DNA from: Maritalea sp047634455
GTDB lineage: Bacteria; Pseudomonadota; Alphaproteobacteria; Rhizobiales; Devosiaceae
NCBI RefSeq assembly: GCF_047634455.1
Contig: NZ_JBLIAI010000036.1
Coordinates: 1-25,997, forward strand
Reading direction: 5' to 3'
Length of the DNA: 25,997 bases
In this document: positions 1 through 8,622 of the stretch, piece after piece
Position numbering within the stretch: position 1 is the first letter of the stretch
How the letters are laid out: each line of letters opens with the position of its first letter
Made by a program: the position numbers and the translations under genes
Notes under the pieces: generated by a model
Database searches by the model: none
Told to the model about the DNA's origin: nothing
The model's input: only the letters and a program-made list of their open reading frames with translations

Positions 1-39
1 TATGTTTGCCGCTTGAACAGTAGCGTAAAGGTATTTTCA

Positions 40-981
40 ATGGGTATGTTGGTCGACGGTCTTTGGACCAATCAATGGTATGACACCAAATCAACAGGCG
101 GCCGTTTCAAACGGTCTGAAGCTAGGTTTCGCAATTTTGTCACCAAAGATGGAACAGCCGGACCAACGGGTGTTGGTGGATTTCAGGCCGCAGCAGACCG
201 CTATCACCTTTATGTATCGCACGCTTGCCCTTGGGCCCACCGCACCATGATCTTTCGCGCGCTGAAAGGGTTGCAGGACCTAATTTCAGTATCGGTCGTT
301 GACGCAAAAATGCCAGATCAACATGGCTGGACAATTCCCAAAGGCGAAGACCCGATCAATGATGCAAAAACCATGTGGCAGGTCTATGTGGCGGCTGACA
401 AAGACTATACCGGGCGGGTAACCGTGCCTGTATTGTGGGACAAGAAACAAAACACAATTGTTTCGAACGAAAGCTCAGAGATCATCCGGATGTTCAATTC
501 TGAGTTTAATCACCTGACCCGCAACGCGTTGGATTTTTACCCCGAACATCTGCGCGCCGCTATCGACCCGATCAATGAACGCATTTATGGCAGCATCAAT
601 AATGGTGTCTATAAAACCGGTTTTGCCACCACCCAAGAAGCCTATGACGAAGCGGTGACTGACCTATTTGACAGCCTTGACTGGGTTGAACAATTGTTGT
701 CCCAAAACCCATATTTGGCTGGCGATACGCTCACGGAAGCCGATTGGCGTTTGTTCACCACCTTGGTGCGGTTCGACCCGGTCTATGTCGGCCATTTCAA
801 ATGCAACATTCGCCGGATCGCTGATTACCCCAATATTTCGCGCTTGGTCGCTGAACTAAGCGCCACCCCCGGTGTGCGAGAAACAATCAATATGGAGCAC
901 ATCAAAATGCATTATTATTGGTCGCACACCTCGATCAATCCACATCGCATCGTGCCGATGGGGCCAGCGTTGGCGGGATAA
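40..981 (+). CDS. yqjG: Glutathionyl-hydroquinone reductase (YqjG/ECM4 family)
   Basis: Omega-class-like glutathione transferase that reduces glutathionyl-hydroquinones in the cytoplasm, releasing glutathione from quinone adducts. The 313-residue length is normal for the family. The N-terminus MGMLVDG and the thioredoxin-fold motif with the catalytic cysteine (ACPWAHR, Cys about residue 63) are diagnostic, and the C-terminal half is the all-helical GST domain. I chose ATG at 40 because AAAGG at 27-31 is correctly spaced and family proteins begin MGxLVDG; an upstream TTG at 13 would add nine residues. It converges with the Nudix gene, one base separating the two stops. Function is assigned by family; no operon partner is visible. 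Confidence 0.93.
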   Translation: MGMLVDGLWTNQWYDTKSTGGRFKRSEARFRNFVTKDGTAGPTGVGGFQAAADRYHLYVSHACPWAHRTMIFRALKGLQDLISVSVVDAKMPDQHGWTIPKGEDPINDAKTMWQVYVAADKDYTGRVTVPVLWDKKQNTIVSNESSEIIRMFNSEFNHLTRNALDFYPEHLRAAIDPINERIYGSINNGVYKTGFATTQEAYDEAVTDLFDSLDWVEQLLSQNPYLAGDTLTEADWRLFTTLVRFDPVYVGHFKCNIRRIADYPNISRLVAELSATPGVRETINMEHIKMHYYWSHTSINPHRIVPMGPALAG

Positions 982-982
982 T

Positions 983-1465
983 TCACCAGATTTCGTCAAT
1001 TGCGACACCGTCGAAATACTCGCCAATACGGCGGCGCGTGGCATCGGTCGTATCCGGTGGTAAATCGTTAGTCGCGAACCAGCCCATTTCAGCTATCTCC
1101 GCATTTGGCGCAAATGGCCGCGCTTGAGAAAACTCTTTGAAGACGAACAGTGCCACATGGTCACGGCGGGAGGCTTCAATATTGTGATAAACGGACAAAA
1201 GACGCCCGCGATCTTCAACTTCGTAACCGGCCTCTTCAAATAGTTCCTTTTTTGCGGTCGCCAACGCGCTATCGCCAACTTCAACACCGCCGCCAGGGAA
1301 TGTCCACCCCGCCGCGTAGGTGTGTTTGATCAAAAGAACTTTTTTGCCGTCGACCAACATCGCCCGCGCGCCAAAAGTGGTTCGCCGCCAAAACCCCATG
1401 ACAAACAAGAACATCCGCGTGCGAAATTGTTCAAAAACGGGATTATTAAGAATGCGGTTGAACAT
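983..1465 (-). CDS. Nudix hydrolase
   Basis: Hydrolase of nucleoside diphosphates linked to another group; the substrate cannot be predicted. The 160-residue protein carries one Nudix box at about residues 59-81. It keeps the metal-binding KELFEEAG core, but the first canonical Glu is Asp (GVEVGDS) and the canonical Arg is Lys. Both are conservative changes, so activity is plausible. An N-terminal extension of about 30 residues (MFNRILNNP, then hydrophobic FLFVMGFW) precedes the Nudix fold and could associate with the membrane. The gene is divergent from the metallophosphoesterase, with 124 bp between the starts, and converges with yqjG. Confidence 0.9.
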   Translation of the reverse strand: MFNRILNNPVFEQFRTRMFLFVMGFWRRTTFGARAMLVDGKKVLLIKHTYAAGWTFPGGGVEVGDSALATAKKELFEEAGYEVEDRGRLLSVYHNIEASRRDHVALFVFKEFSQARPFAPNAEIAEMGWFATNDLPPDTTDATRRRIGEYFDGVAIDEIW

Positions 1466-1589
1466 ATTTACTGACTTAAGGCTCCAAAGTTAAGACTATG
1501 CTTACACAAAAACGAGGTGGTGCCTTTTTTTCTCCTTAGCTTATGTACATAGTGCGCCGCACATTGAGTAGCCAGACGAAAAACCATAA

Positions 1590-2480
1590 ATGACAAAAGT
1601 CGCCCACATCTCAGATGTCCACCTTGGACCCCTGCCACGCATTTCACCTTTTGAATTGATGAACAAGCGCCTCACTGGCTACGCGAACTGGAAATTGTCG
1701 CGCCATACCGGCATGTCCGAAGGGTTGTTGGCCGAGCTGACTGACCATTTGAAGCTGCAAAAACCAGAACTGGTTGCCATTTCAGGTGACCTTGTAAACC
1801 TTGCTTTGCCAACAGAGTTTGAGCGCGCCCGCCAATGGCTTGAAGCGCTTGGCACCAGCCAACAGGTCGCGGTCATTCCGGGCAATCACGATGCCTATGT
1901 CAGAACCGGCTTGCAAGACGCAGTCGCTAAATGGGGCGACTATATGAAAGGCAACACCCTTTCCGATCATCAATTTCCCTATTGGCGACAAGAAGGCTGT
2001 GTTGCTTTGATCGGCTGCTCAAGCGCCATCGCAACTCCGCCATTTTTCGCCCACGGTGCATTTGATGAAGCCCAAGCAGAACGCCTGATTGAAATCTTGA
2101 AATTGACCAAACAAGCAGGTCTTTATCGGATCGTTATGATCCACCATCCGCCACATGATGACGTAAAACAAATCTGGCGGCGCGGGCTCAAGGGCCGAGA
2201 TCTGTTTCGTAAGGTCATCAAGGACCAAGGGGCAGAGTTGATTCTGCACGGCCACCTGCACCGCTCAATGATCCATCCAATGAACGGCCCCACAGGGGAT
2301 ATTCCACTGATCGGCATTGCGTCAGCCGCTGCGGGAAATGGGGGCAAATACCCACCTGCCCGATACAATCTTTTCGATGTACAAAAGGTGGGCAATAGAT
2401 TCGAATGCCAAATGTCCGAATTTGGATTTCAACGCATCGGTGATGGCATAACCAAACGCTTAGAAATGATGTTAGACTAA
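1590..2480 (+). CDS. Calcineurin-like metallophosphoesterase
   Basis: Binuclear-metal phosphoesterase of 296 residues. All family motifs are in order: D-x-H (SDVHLG, D9/H11), GDxxN (SGDLVN, D67/N70), GNHD (98-101), the HH pair (MIHHPP, H185/H186) and GHLH (221-224). The family includes cAMP phosphodiesterases, UDP-diacylglucosamine hydrolases and nucleases; no motif decides the substrate. There is no signal peptide, so it is probably cytoplasmic. No strong Shine-Dalgarno sequence precedes ATG 1590, but no better start exists because homology begins at the first residues (MTKVAHISDVH). MurL begins 69 bp downstream in the same direction, so the two may share a transcript. Confidence 0.9.
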   Translation: MTKVAHISDVHLGPLPRISPFELMNKRLTGYANWKLSRHTGMSEGLLAELTDHLKLQKPELVAISGDLVNLALPTEFERARQWLEALGTSQQVAVIPGNHDAYVRTGLQDAVAKWGDYMKGNTLSDHQFPYWRQEGCVALIGCSSAIATPPFFAHGAFDEAQAERLIEILKLTKQAGLYRIVMIHHPPHDDVKQIWRRGLKGRDLFRKVIKDQGAELILHGHLHRSMIHPMNGPTGDIPLIGIASAAAGNGGKYPPARYNLFDVQKVGNRFECQMSEFGFQRIGDGITKRLEMMLD

Positions 2481-2549
2481 GCAAACTTACGTTTGAAAAT
2501 CATATACTTAGAGTTAAACGAACACTATAGAATCCACAAAAAGTGACCC

Positions 2550-3887
2550 ATGACCGATTTTTTGATTGAACGACCCGAATTCAACATTGAAACAGGCGAA
2601 GTGAATTGCCACTATCGTTTGGGTGAACACTTTTTCACCGAAAAACTGGAGTTAGGCGTAGGCTTTGATACCGACGCTGCAAAGTCTGAAAGTTTTGCAC
2701 GCGCGCTTGATCTCGCGGCGGCAATTCTGGGCGTAAGCTATTTCAAACTTCGCGCACCAAAATCTATTGACGCAACAGCTCTAAAACTAACCCAAGCGGC
2801 GCAAAATCTGGTGCGCGATGTTTATGAAAACGGTTTGGGTGAATTTTACGCGCGCAACAATCTCGAGCGCTTCGGGCAAATCCAATATCATTTCCGTTCA
2901 GCACAAAATAGCGCCGCACTCGCGCCCCAAATCGCGGACGCACTTGTTTTGGTGGGCGGCGGCAAAGATTCGCTTTTGTCGGTCAACCTGATGGAACATG
3001 CGAGCTTGTCTTTCACCCCGTTTGCGGTCAATCCAAAAGGGCCGATCATTTCTTCAATTGAACGGATTGAAAAACAACCCTTCTATGTCCGACGCCATCT
3101 TGATCAAAAAATGCTGAAGCTGAATACCGAGCCAGGCTATTTCAACGGCCACGTCCCCTCCACCGCAATCAACTCGATCATCGCGTCGCTGATCGCTATT
3201 CTGTACGACAAGAGCGACATCATTCTTTCGAACGAGCGTTCCGCGAGCGAGGGAAACCTTCAGTTTGATGGCCGCGAAGTTAATCACCAACATTCCAAAA
3301 GTTTTGCATTCGAACAGCTATTTGCAGCAGCATTAAACAGCATTGTTGGCGATGCAATTCGCTACTTCTCCTTGCTGCGCCCCTTCTCAGAAATCAACAT
3401 TGCGGAACTCTTCCTGCGGTCGACAAAGTTCGACGGCGCTTTTTCAAGTTGCAATGAGAATTTCAAACAAGATGCGATCGGCCCGGCAAAATGGTGCACA
3501 AACTGCCCAAAATGCCATTTTGTATCGCTGATATTTGCGCCGTTCATTTCGCCAGAACGGCTCACCGCCATCATCGGCACCAACGTTTTGAATAACCCTG
3601 ATAAGCTCGACCCGATGCGCGAACTAGCGGGGCTTACTGGTCACAAACCTTGGGAATGTGTCGGCGAAATATTGGAAGCTGCTGCCGCGCTGTGGCAACT
3701 GTCCGAACAGGATGCATGGCGGGATACGATTGTCGTGAAAACCCTCGCGCCAGAATTGGAAGCATTTTACGGCACAGCCAAATTGTCCGCAGTTTGGTCA
3801 CAGTTGATGACGCCAAGTGCTCAGCATGCTATCCCTCCCCATATCTATAATTCGATCCAGACAAAAGAGCTTGGCAATGCAAATTGA
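2550..3887 (+). CDS. murL: MurL: UDP-MurNAc-L-Ala-L-Glu epimerase
   Basis: Probably converts the terminal L-Glu of UDP-MurNAc-L-Ala-L-Glu to D-Glu using ATP. This is the second step of the alternative D-Glu route described in Xanthomonas oryzae, which needs no glutamate racemase for the nucleotide precursor. The 445 residues show GGGKDS at about 136-141, resembling the ATP-binding loop of ATP-pyrophosphatase enzymes. A conserved NERSASEGN/VNHQHSKS block lies at about 228-250, and a cysteine cluster (WCTNCPKC) at about 310. Its stop overlaps the next gene, a MurD-type ligase, by 11 bp; that is the murL-murD2 arrangement of the known pathway and the main support for the call. Identification is from recalled family motifs plus context. 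Confidence 0.82.
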   Translation: MTDFLIERPEFNIETGEVNCHYRLGEHFFTEKLELGVGFDTDAAKSESFARALDLAAAILGVSYFKLRAPKSIDATALKLTQAAQNLVRDVYENGLGEFYARNNLERFGQIQYHFRSAQNSAALAPQIADALVLVGGGKDSLLSVNLMEHASLSFTPFAVNPKGPIISSIERIEKQPFYVRRHLDQKMLKLNTEPGYFNGHVPSTAINSIIASLIAILYDKSDIILSNERSASEGNLQFDGREVNHQHSKSFAFEQLFAAALNSIVGDAIRYFSLLRPFSEINIAELFLRSTKFDGAFSSCNENFKQDAIGPAKWCTNCPKCHFVSLIFAPFISPERLTAIIGTNVLNNPDKLDPMRELAGLTGHKPWECVGEILEAAAALWQLSEQDAWRDTIVVKTLAPELEAFYGTAKLSAVWSQLMTPSAQHAIPPHIYNSIQTKELGNAN

Positions 3888-5160
3888 TGGCGCAGTTGTT
3901 CTTTATGGCGCGGGCCGTGAATCGCGGTCGACAAGACAATTCCTGAGTGAAGTGGCACCAAAAACCAAAGCCTATGTCACAGTGGATAGCGGCGATGCCG
4001 ACATCGAGAACTGCACCCAAATCACCGCATTAGAATTGCGCACACTTATCGACAAAAATGCAATTGGCCTAATGGTGCGTTCTGCTGGCGTATCCATTTA
4101 CAAGCCTGAATTGGTTGCCGCAAAAAATGCTGGCATCAAAATTACCACCAATATCAACTTGTGGGCCAAGTATCGGCGTGGCAATGCCAAAGTTGTCGCC
4201 GTCACTGGCACAAAAGGCAAAAGCACCACAGTCAAACTTACAGAAACCATGCTCAAATGCGCTGGCTTGGACGCGCGCTTGGGCGGCAATTTCGGCGTTG
4301 CGCCGCTTGACCTGGATGGCCACGATATCATTGTGATGGAACTATCGTCCTATCAGGTGGCAGACTTGCAATTGCAGCCGGACTTTGTTGGGTTCACCAA
4401 CCTATTCCCAGAGCATGTGGATTGGCACGGCAGTCTTGAGCAATATTACCACGACAAAATGAACCTGCTGCGCCGCGATGAGCGCTATGGTTATGCACTT
4501 GGCGCACAGGCCGCTGTGAACCAAAAAGTTCAGGCCAATCTGCCCAAATATGCCAACGAGCTGCCCGCGCCATCCGCTGAAATGGTCGCAGCACTGCACG
4601 GCACCATGCGCCAATCAAAACTCAAAGGCCCACACAATGCCGACAACATGATGATCGCCGCCAAACTGGCGCTCGGCCTCGGTGCAAGCGAAGACGCAAT
4701 CCTTGAAGGACTTAAAAGCTTCGCGCCCCCTGCACACCGATTAGAGGAACATCAAATTGGCGCGCTCACAATTGTTGATGATTCAATTTCAACAACGCCA
4801 GAAGCCACCAAAGCTGCATTGGCCACCTATCCAGACACGCGTATAGGGCTAATCGTTGGTGGTTTTGATCGAGAACAAGACTATCACGACCTCGCCCAAG
4901 AAATCCGCACCTCGTCGGTTACAACCATTGCCTGCCTTCCAAATACTGGGCATCGACTGGCCGAAGCGATTGAAGAATTGGGGATTGATGTGGACATGAT
5001 AGAGGCTGAAGACCTGGCACAAGCCATGCGCGAACTCGTTAAACGCCGCGATCAGTTCGACACGTTGATCTTGTCCCCGGCGGCACCGTCCTACAACCAA
5101 TTTCGCGACTATGTGGAGCGCGGCGACAAATTTGTGGAATTGGCGAAAACCCTCTTTTAG
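3877..5160 (+). CDS. murD2: MurD2: UDP-MurNAc-L-Ala L-glutamate ligase
   Basis: Mur ligase that adds Glu to UDP-MurNAc-L-Ala in the cytoplasm. Next to MurL, the expected substrate is L-Glu rather than the D-Glu used by classical MurD. The 427-residue protein has the Mur P-loop GTKGKST (111-117), the MurD-like ELSSYQ block, EHVDWHGS, the GPHNADN hinge motif and the C-terminal SPAAPSYNQFRDYVERG. ATG at 3877 is preferred because AAAGAG lies just upstream and the protein then starts with the Rossmann segment GAVVLYGAGRES; an upstream ATG at 3817 would add 20 residues inside murL. The 11-bp overlap with murL suggests translational coupling. A divergent ordinary MurD is the alternative; substrate specificity cannot be read from sequence. 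Confidence 0.82.
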   Translation: MQIDGAVVLYGAGRESRSTRQFLSEVAPKTKAYVTVDSGDADIENCTQITALELRTLIDKNAIGLMVRSAGVSIYKPELVAAKNAGIKITTNINLWAKYRRGNAKVVAVTGTKGKSTTVKLTETMLKCAGLDARLGGNFGVAPLDLDGHDIIVMELSSYQVADLQLQPDFVGFTNLFPEHVDWHGSLEQYYHDKMNLLRRDERYGYALGAQAAVNQKVQANLPKYANELPAPSAEMVAALHGTMRQSKLKGPHNADNMMIAAKLALGLGASEDAILEGLKSFAPPAHRLEEHQIGALTIVDDSISTTPEATKAALATYPDTRIGLIVGGFDREQDYHDLAQEIRTSSVTTIACLPNTGHRLAEAIEELGIDVDMIEAEDLAQAMRELVKRRDQFDTLILSPAAPSYNQFRDYVERGDKFVELAKTLF

Positions 5161-5558
5161 CTGCGTTTAAACCGCTGCCCAACTTTGAAATCCAGTGCAC
5201 AATTCAGACCAAACAACTCATATGTTGGGTCTATGATGATTTGTTTAGGAGGGCGCACCAATTGCCCATCTATGCTCAAAATCCACACCAATTGTTAGAC
5301 CCCGTTCTAATTCCAATAAAATACCTTTATCTTTCAGTATGTTAATCAACTGTTTAGACTAACAGGCATCCAAGGCGAATATATTTCAGATATTTTAACC
5401 AAACTTGCGACTTGTACTTCCGTTAACAGACTAAATTTAAAAGGTTTTTTCGATTTTCTAAATCTTTACCTAGTTTATTTGGAGATTGAAAATCGGCGCA
5501 GTTCACAATGTCCCCAATGAGCTGCACGAAGCAGTTCAAGTTTGAGGAGGTTGAGACG
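5161..5558. other. AT-rich intergenic region after murD2
   Basis: Nearly 400 bases without an established gene, clearly more AT-rich than the flanking coding DNA. It holds one tiny ORF candidate behind a strong Shine-Dalgarno sequence (5262-5345, listed separately) and the leader of the small membrane ORF at 5559. I see no convincing terminator directly after murD2 and no promoter with good -35 and -10 boxes at proper spacing. A small RNA or promoter here is possible but not shown. Confidence 0.5.
5262..5345 (+). CDS. Possible 27-residue leader peptide or micro-ORF
   Basis: A TTG codon at 5262 lies eight bases after a near-perfect ribosome-binding site, AGGAGGG (5247-5253), and opens a 27-codon frame ending TAA at 5345. 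The peptide (begins MPIYAQNPHQLL, ends YLYLSVC) has no recognised family. The strong Shine-Dalgarno in an AT-rich spacer is the only reason to list it. It could be chance or a leader peptide; confidence is low. Confidence 0.2.
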   Translation: MPIYAQNPHQLLDPVLIPIKYLYLSVC

Positions 5559-5699
5559 ATGGCAGTATTTCTTTTGGCGATTTCCGCTGTGCTTGTTGTT
5601 TACGCGTACCGCCAACCAGCTGGCGTTGCAGTCGTGAAAATAAAGCGAGAAGCCCGCCGACAGAACACAACCTCACTCAATCGCAACAAATTCGAATAA
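5559..5699 (+). CDS. Small single-pass membrane protein (46 aa)
   Basis: A 46-residue frame starting MAVFLLAISAVLVVYAY, giving one predicted membrane helix, followed by a strongly basic tail (KIKREARRQN). GAGGAGG at 5544-5550 is ideally spaced from ATG 5559; this favours that start over an ATG at 5508 that would put charged residues before the helix. No family is recognised. A second tiny gene follows after 19 bases, so the two probably share a transcript. The topology suggests an N-terminal membrane anchor with a cytoplasmic basic tail. Confidence 0.6.
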   Translation: MAVFLLAISAVLVVYAYRQPAGVAVVKIKREARRQNTTSLNRNKFE

Positions 5700-5718
5700 G
5701 TTAACGGGGATAAGAATT

Positions 5719-5850
5719 ATGAAAACTCTAGCAGCAACTACTTTGGCATTTATGTTGGTAACAGCCGGTTTGGCATTAGACCTTTCCGTCAATACACCGA
5801 ACGCCACAATGATTGAACAAACACCAGTTCAATTCAGCACAATTTATTAA
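5719..5850 (+). CDS. Small secreted or periplasmic peptide (43 aa)
   Basis: A 43-codon frame with a signal-peptide-like start (MKTLAATTLAFMLVTAGLAL), leaving about 23 polar residues that end in FSTIY. GGGGA at 5706-5710 is eight bases before the ATG, and the stop is followed nine bases later by a hairpin. It is below usual annotation length and no homologue is recognised. The ribosome site, signal-like sequence and terminator-like hairpin together support a real gene. It is probably co-transcribed with the 46-residue membrane protein. Confidence 0.55.
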   Translation: MKTLAATTLAFMLVTAGLALDLSVNTPNATMIEQTPVQFSTIY

Positions 5851-5858
5851 GCGCTTGC

Positions 5859-5891
5859 GCCCGGCATTTCCTCCCTTAATGAAAGCCGGGC
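5859..5891 (+). terminator. Hairpin after the small ORF pair
   Basis: Seven-base inverted repeat GCCCGGC (5859-5865) and GCCGGGC (5885-5891) with a 19-base loop, followed by a short T-containing run (TGTCTTTCC). The loop is long and the T run weak, so this is a moderate terminator candidate for the small genes ending at 5850. Confidence 0.45.
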
Positions 5892-5984
5892 TGTCTTTCC
5901 CAGGTGCTTAAGCGGCGGACAAAAATCTGAATAGATATTTTGTTCGGCCAGAATTGGAGAACTGAATTGTTTGTGAGAGCAGCG

Positions 5985-6017
5985 TAAAGCCTCGGCCAGA
6001 AATGTGCCGGGGCTTTA
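5985..6017 (-). terminator. Intrinsic terminator of the propionate operon
   Basis: Twelve-base arms TAAAGCCTCGGC (5985-5996) and GCCGGGGCTTTA (6006-6017) with one wobble position and a nine-base loop. It lies two bases beyond the stop codon of the epimerase gene on the minus strand, the last gene of the operon. The A-stretch and T-stretch are part of the stem ends, so it may also work on the plus strand. Confidence 0.65.
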
Positions 6018-6018
6018 G

Positions 6019-6429
6019 CTATTTTGGCAGCTCTTCCAACTCGATCAACGTACCGTCAAAATCCTTTGGATGCAGGAAAAGCACGGGCAGTCCATGCGCA
6101 CCGATTTTCGGCTCCCCGTCTCCCAACACCCGCGCGCCCGCATTGCTCAGCTTTTTGGCCGCGGCGCGAATATCGTCAACCTCAAAACACATATGGTGTA
6201 TGCCGCCGGATGGGTTTTTTGCTAAAAATCCAGCAATTGGCGACCCCTCACCCAACGGATGAAGCAGTTCAACCTTGGTGTTTTCAAGCAACACAAATAC
6301 AACCGTCACGCCGTGTTCTGGCAAATCCTGCGGTGCTGAAACCTCTGCCCCCAGCATGTCGCGATATTTTGCGGTTGCCGCACCAAGATCAGGAACAGCA
6401 ATCGCCACATGGTTGAGTTTTCCGATCAT
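6019..6429 (-). CDS. mce: Methylmalonyl-CoA epimerase
   Basis: Interconverts (2S)- and (2R)-methylmalonyl-CoA so that the product of propionyl-CoA carboxylase can be used by the mutase. The 136-residue protein has the vicinal-oxygen-chelate fold: LNHVAIAVPD at the N-terminus (metal ligand H7), the GGIHHMCFEV strand (H78/H79) and the C-terminal TLIELEE (E130). Its ATG overlaps the mutase stop by four bases (ATGA, 6426-6429), so translation is coupled. It is the last gene of the operon and is followed by a hairpin. Confidence 0.95.
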   Translation of the reverse strand: MIGKLNHVAIAVPDLGAATAKYRDMLGAEVSAPQDLPEHGVTVVFVLLENTKVELLHPLGEGSPIAGFLAKNPSGGIHHMCFEVDDIRAAAKKLSNAGARVLGDGEPKIGAHGLPVLFLHPKDFDGTLIELEELPK

Positions 6430-8570
6430 TCTTGGTTCCTCAACTTGCCCTCAATACGGCTGATGACAGCGTTTGCCGCATCAAGCACATTGGTGCCTGG
6501 GCCAAAAATATCAGCGACCCCGGCGTCCCGTAGCGCTTGGTAATCTTGCTCTGGGATTACGCCGCCTGCAAAAACAGAAATGTGGCCAGCGCCGTTTTCA
6601 CGCAATATATCAATGAGTTCCGGGATCAGCGTTTTATGTCCAGCAGCCAGTGACGACGCACCAATGCTATCCACTTTCAGCGCGATTGCTTTTTTTGCCG
6701 TTTCAACGGGCGTTTCAAACAAATCCCCAATATGCACGTCAAAGCCCATATCAGCGAACGCGGTGGCGATCACTTTGGCGCCCCGGTCATGCCCATCTTG
6801 ACCCATTTTGCCAATATAGATCGAAGGTTTGCGCGACTGATCAACACCAAATTCCGCAATGCGCGACTGGATCGCTTTATATTCTGGATCATCACCATAT
6901 TGATGATCATAAACCCCTGAAATCACTTTTGTGGACGGCTTGTGGCGGTCAAACACTTCTTCCATCGCGTCGGAAATTTCGCCAAGTGTTGCCCGGGCGC
7001 GCGCAGCATCAATGGCCGCCGCCAGCAAATTGCCCTGCCCCGTGCGCGCCACTTCGCGCAACACATCCAAAGTGTTTTGCCATTTTGCCGGATCACGGGT
7101 TTCGCGGATTTTCTTGATCGAAGCTATCTGCTCGAGCCGCACAGCCTTATTGTCGATATCCATGATATCAAGATCATCTTCTTGGTCCAACCGATAGCGG
7201 TTGACCCCAACAATGACGTCTTCGCCCTTATCAACCCGCGTTTGCCGGATTGCGGCAGCGCGCTCAATCTCAAGCTTTGGCGTCCCCTCTTGCACGGCTT
7301 TGGTCATGCCGCCTTGCGCTTCGATTTCTTTGATCACCGCGCCAGCTTTGGCCACCATGTCGGCGGTTAAGCGCTCGACATAATAAGAACCACCGAGCGG
7401 ATCGACCACATCGGTCACCCGCGTTTCGTGCTGCAAGATCAGCTGCGTGTTCCGCGCGATACGCGACGATGTTTCAGTCGGCAGCGCAATCGCTTCATCA
7501 AACGAATTGGTGTGCAAGCTCTGTGTACCACCCAAAACCGAAGCCATCGCTTCGTAAGCGGTACGCACCACATTGTTATAAGGGTCTTGCTCGGTCAGCG
7601 ACACGCCAGAGGTTTGGCAGTGGGTTCGAAGCATCATCGAACGCGGGTTCTTTGCGCCCAAATCGCGCATAATGTCGGCCCAGAGGGTGCGGGCGGCGCG
7701 AAGCTTACAAACTTCAGAAAAGAAATTCATGCCAATGCCAAAGAAGAACGACAAGCGCCCCGCAAAGGCATCTATGTCCAGCCCTTTTGCTTGCGCCGCG
7801 CGCACATATTCAATGCCATCCGCCAGCGTATAGGCAAGCTCCTGCGTAGCGGTCGCGCCTGCTTCATGCATATGATAGCCAGAGATCGAAATCGAATTAT
7901 ATTTCGGCATAAATTCAGCCGTGTGCGCAATAATATCCGCGATAATCCGCATCGATGGTTTGGGCGGATAAATGAAAGTATTGCGCACCATGAATTCTTT
8001 GAGAATATCGTTTTGAATGGTGCCAGAAAGTTTGTCTTGGCTCACGCCCTGCTCTTCTGCGGCAACAACAAACATCGCCAAAACAGGGATCACCGCCCCG
8101 TTCATGGTCATAGAAACTGACATTTCGTCGAGCGGAATGCCGCCAAACAAAACCTTCATGTCCTCAACGCTGTCGATAGCAACGCCTGCTTTGCCCACGT
8201 CGCCGGTCACGCGCTCATGGTCACTATCGTAACCCCGGTGTGTTGCCAAATCGAACGCAACGGACAGGCCTTTTTGACCCTTTTCGAGCGCCTGACGGTA
8301 AAACTTGTTGCTTTCTGTCGCGGTGGAAAACCCGGCATATTGCCGGATCGTCCAAGGCCGGTTGGCATACATGGTTGCCCGCACGCCTCGCGTAAACGGC
8401 GCTTCACCCGGCATCGCATCGGCGGCACTTTGCGGCACATCTTCAGCAAAATAGACGGGCTTTACGTCCACTTCGCCATATTGGGTTTCAAGGTCAGAGG
8501 GTTCTTTACCACGCAATTCACCCGCGGCGATGCCCTGCCATTTGGCGTATGTATCGGATTTGATGCTCAT
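6426..8570 (-). CDS. scpA: Methylmalonyl-CoA mutase, single-chain
   Basis: Adenosylcobalamin-dependent isomerisation of (2R)-methylmalonyl-CoA to succinyl-CoA, feeding propionate carbon into the TCA cycle. The 714 residues contain the substrate-binding TIM barrel (YANRPWTIRQYAGFST, SGYHMHEAGATA) and a C-terminal B12-binding domain with DGHDRG at 592-597, where H594 is the lower cobalt ligand. Length fits the homodimeric or large-subunit form; no small subunit is nearby. Directly upstream is a 20-bp copy of the pccA 3' end that supplies GGAG at the right distance from the ATG. Removing the polymerase insert would make the pccA stop overlap this ATG as ATGA. Confidence 0.96.
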   Translation of the reverse strand: MSIKSDTYAKWQGIAAGELRGKEPSDLETQYGEVDVKPVYFAEDVPQSAADAMPGEAPFTRGVRATMYANRPWTIRQYAGFSTATESNKFYRQALEKGQKGLSVAFDLATHRGYDSDHERVTGDVGKAGVAIDSVEDMKVLFGGIPLDEMSVSMTMNGAVIPVLAMFVVAAEEQGVSQDKLSGTIQNDILKEFMVRNTFIYPPKPSMRIIADIIAHTAEFMPKYNSISISGYHMHEAGATATQELAYTLADGIEYVRAAQAKGLDIDAFAGRLSFFFGIGMNFFSEVCKLRAARTLWADIMRDLGAKNPRSMMLRTHCQTSGVSLTEQDPYNNVVRTAYEAMASVLGGTQSLHTNSFDEAIALPTETSSRIARNTQLILQHETRVTDVVDPLGGSYYVERLTADMVAKAGAVIKEIEAQGGMTKAVQEGTPKLEIERAAAIRQTRVDKGEDVIVGVNRYRLDQEDDLDIMDIDNKAVRLEQIASIKKIRETRDPAKWQNTLDVLREVARTGQGNLLAAAIDAARARATLGEISDAMEEVFDRHKPSTKVISGVYDHQYGDDPEYKAIQSRIAEFGVDQSRKPSIYIGKMGQDGHDRGAKVIATAFADMGFDVHIGDLFETPVETAKKAIALKVDSIGASSLAAGHKTLIPELIDILRENGAGHISVFAGGVIPEQDYQALRDAGVADIFGPGTNVLDAANAVISRIEGKLRNQE

Positions 8571-8590
8571 TCGTCTTCAAACTCCATGAT
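8571..8590 (-). repeat. Direct repeat, distal copy of pccA 3' end
   Basis: Exact copy (20 of 20) of 9961-9980, the bases encoding the pccA C-terminus IMEFEDE. In this copy the next base continues GAA TGA, whose TGA overlaps the ATG of scpA. I read this as the original end of pccA, now separated from it by the polymerase gene. Identity stops abruptly on both sides. Confidence 0.85.
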
Positions 8591-8622
8591 TGCAACATGT
8601 TCGCAACCGTCCGCAATGCAGA

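Noticed and set aside
7428..8120. 230-residue plus-strand frame opposite the mutase gene
   Set aside because: It is a shadow of scpA codon bias, with Arg/His-rich composition and no start signals.
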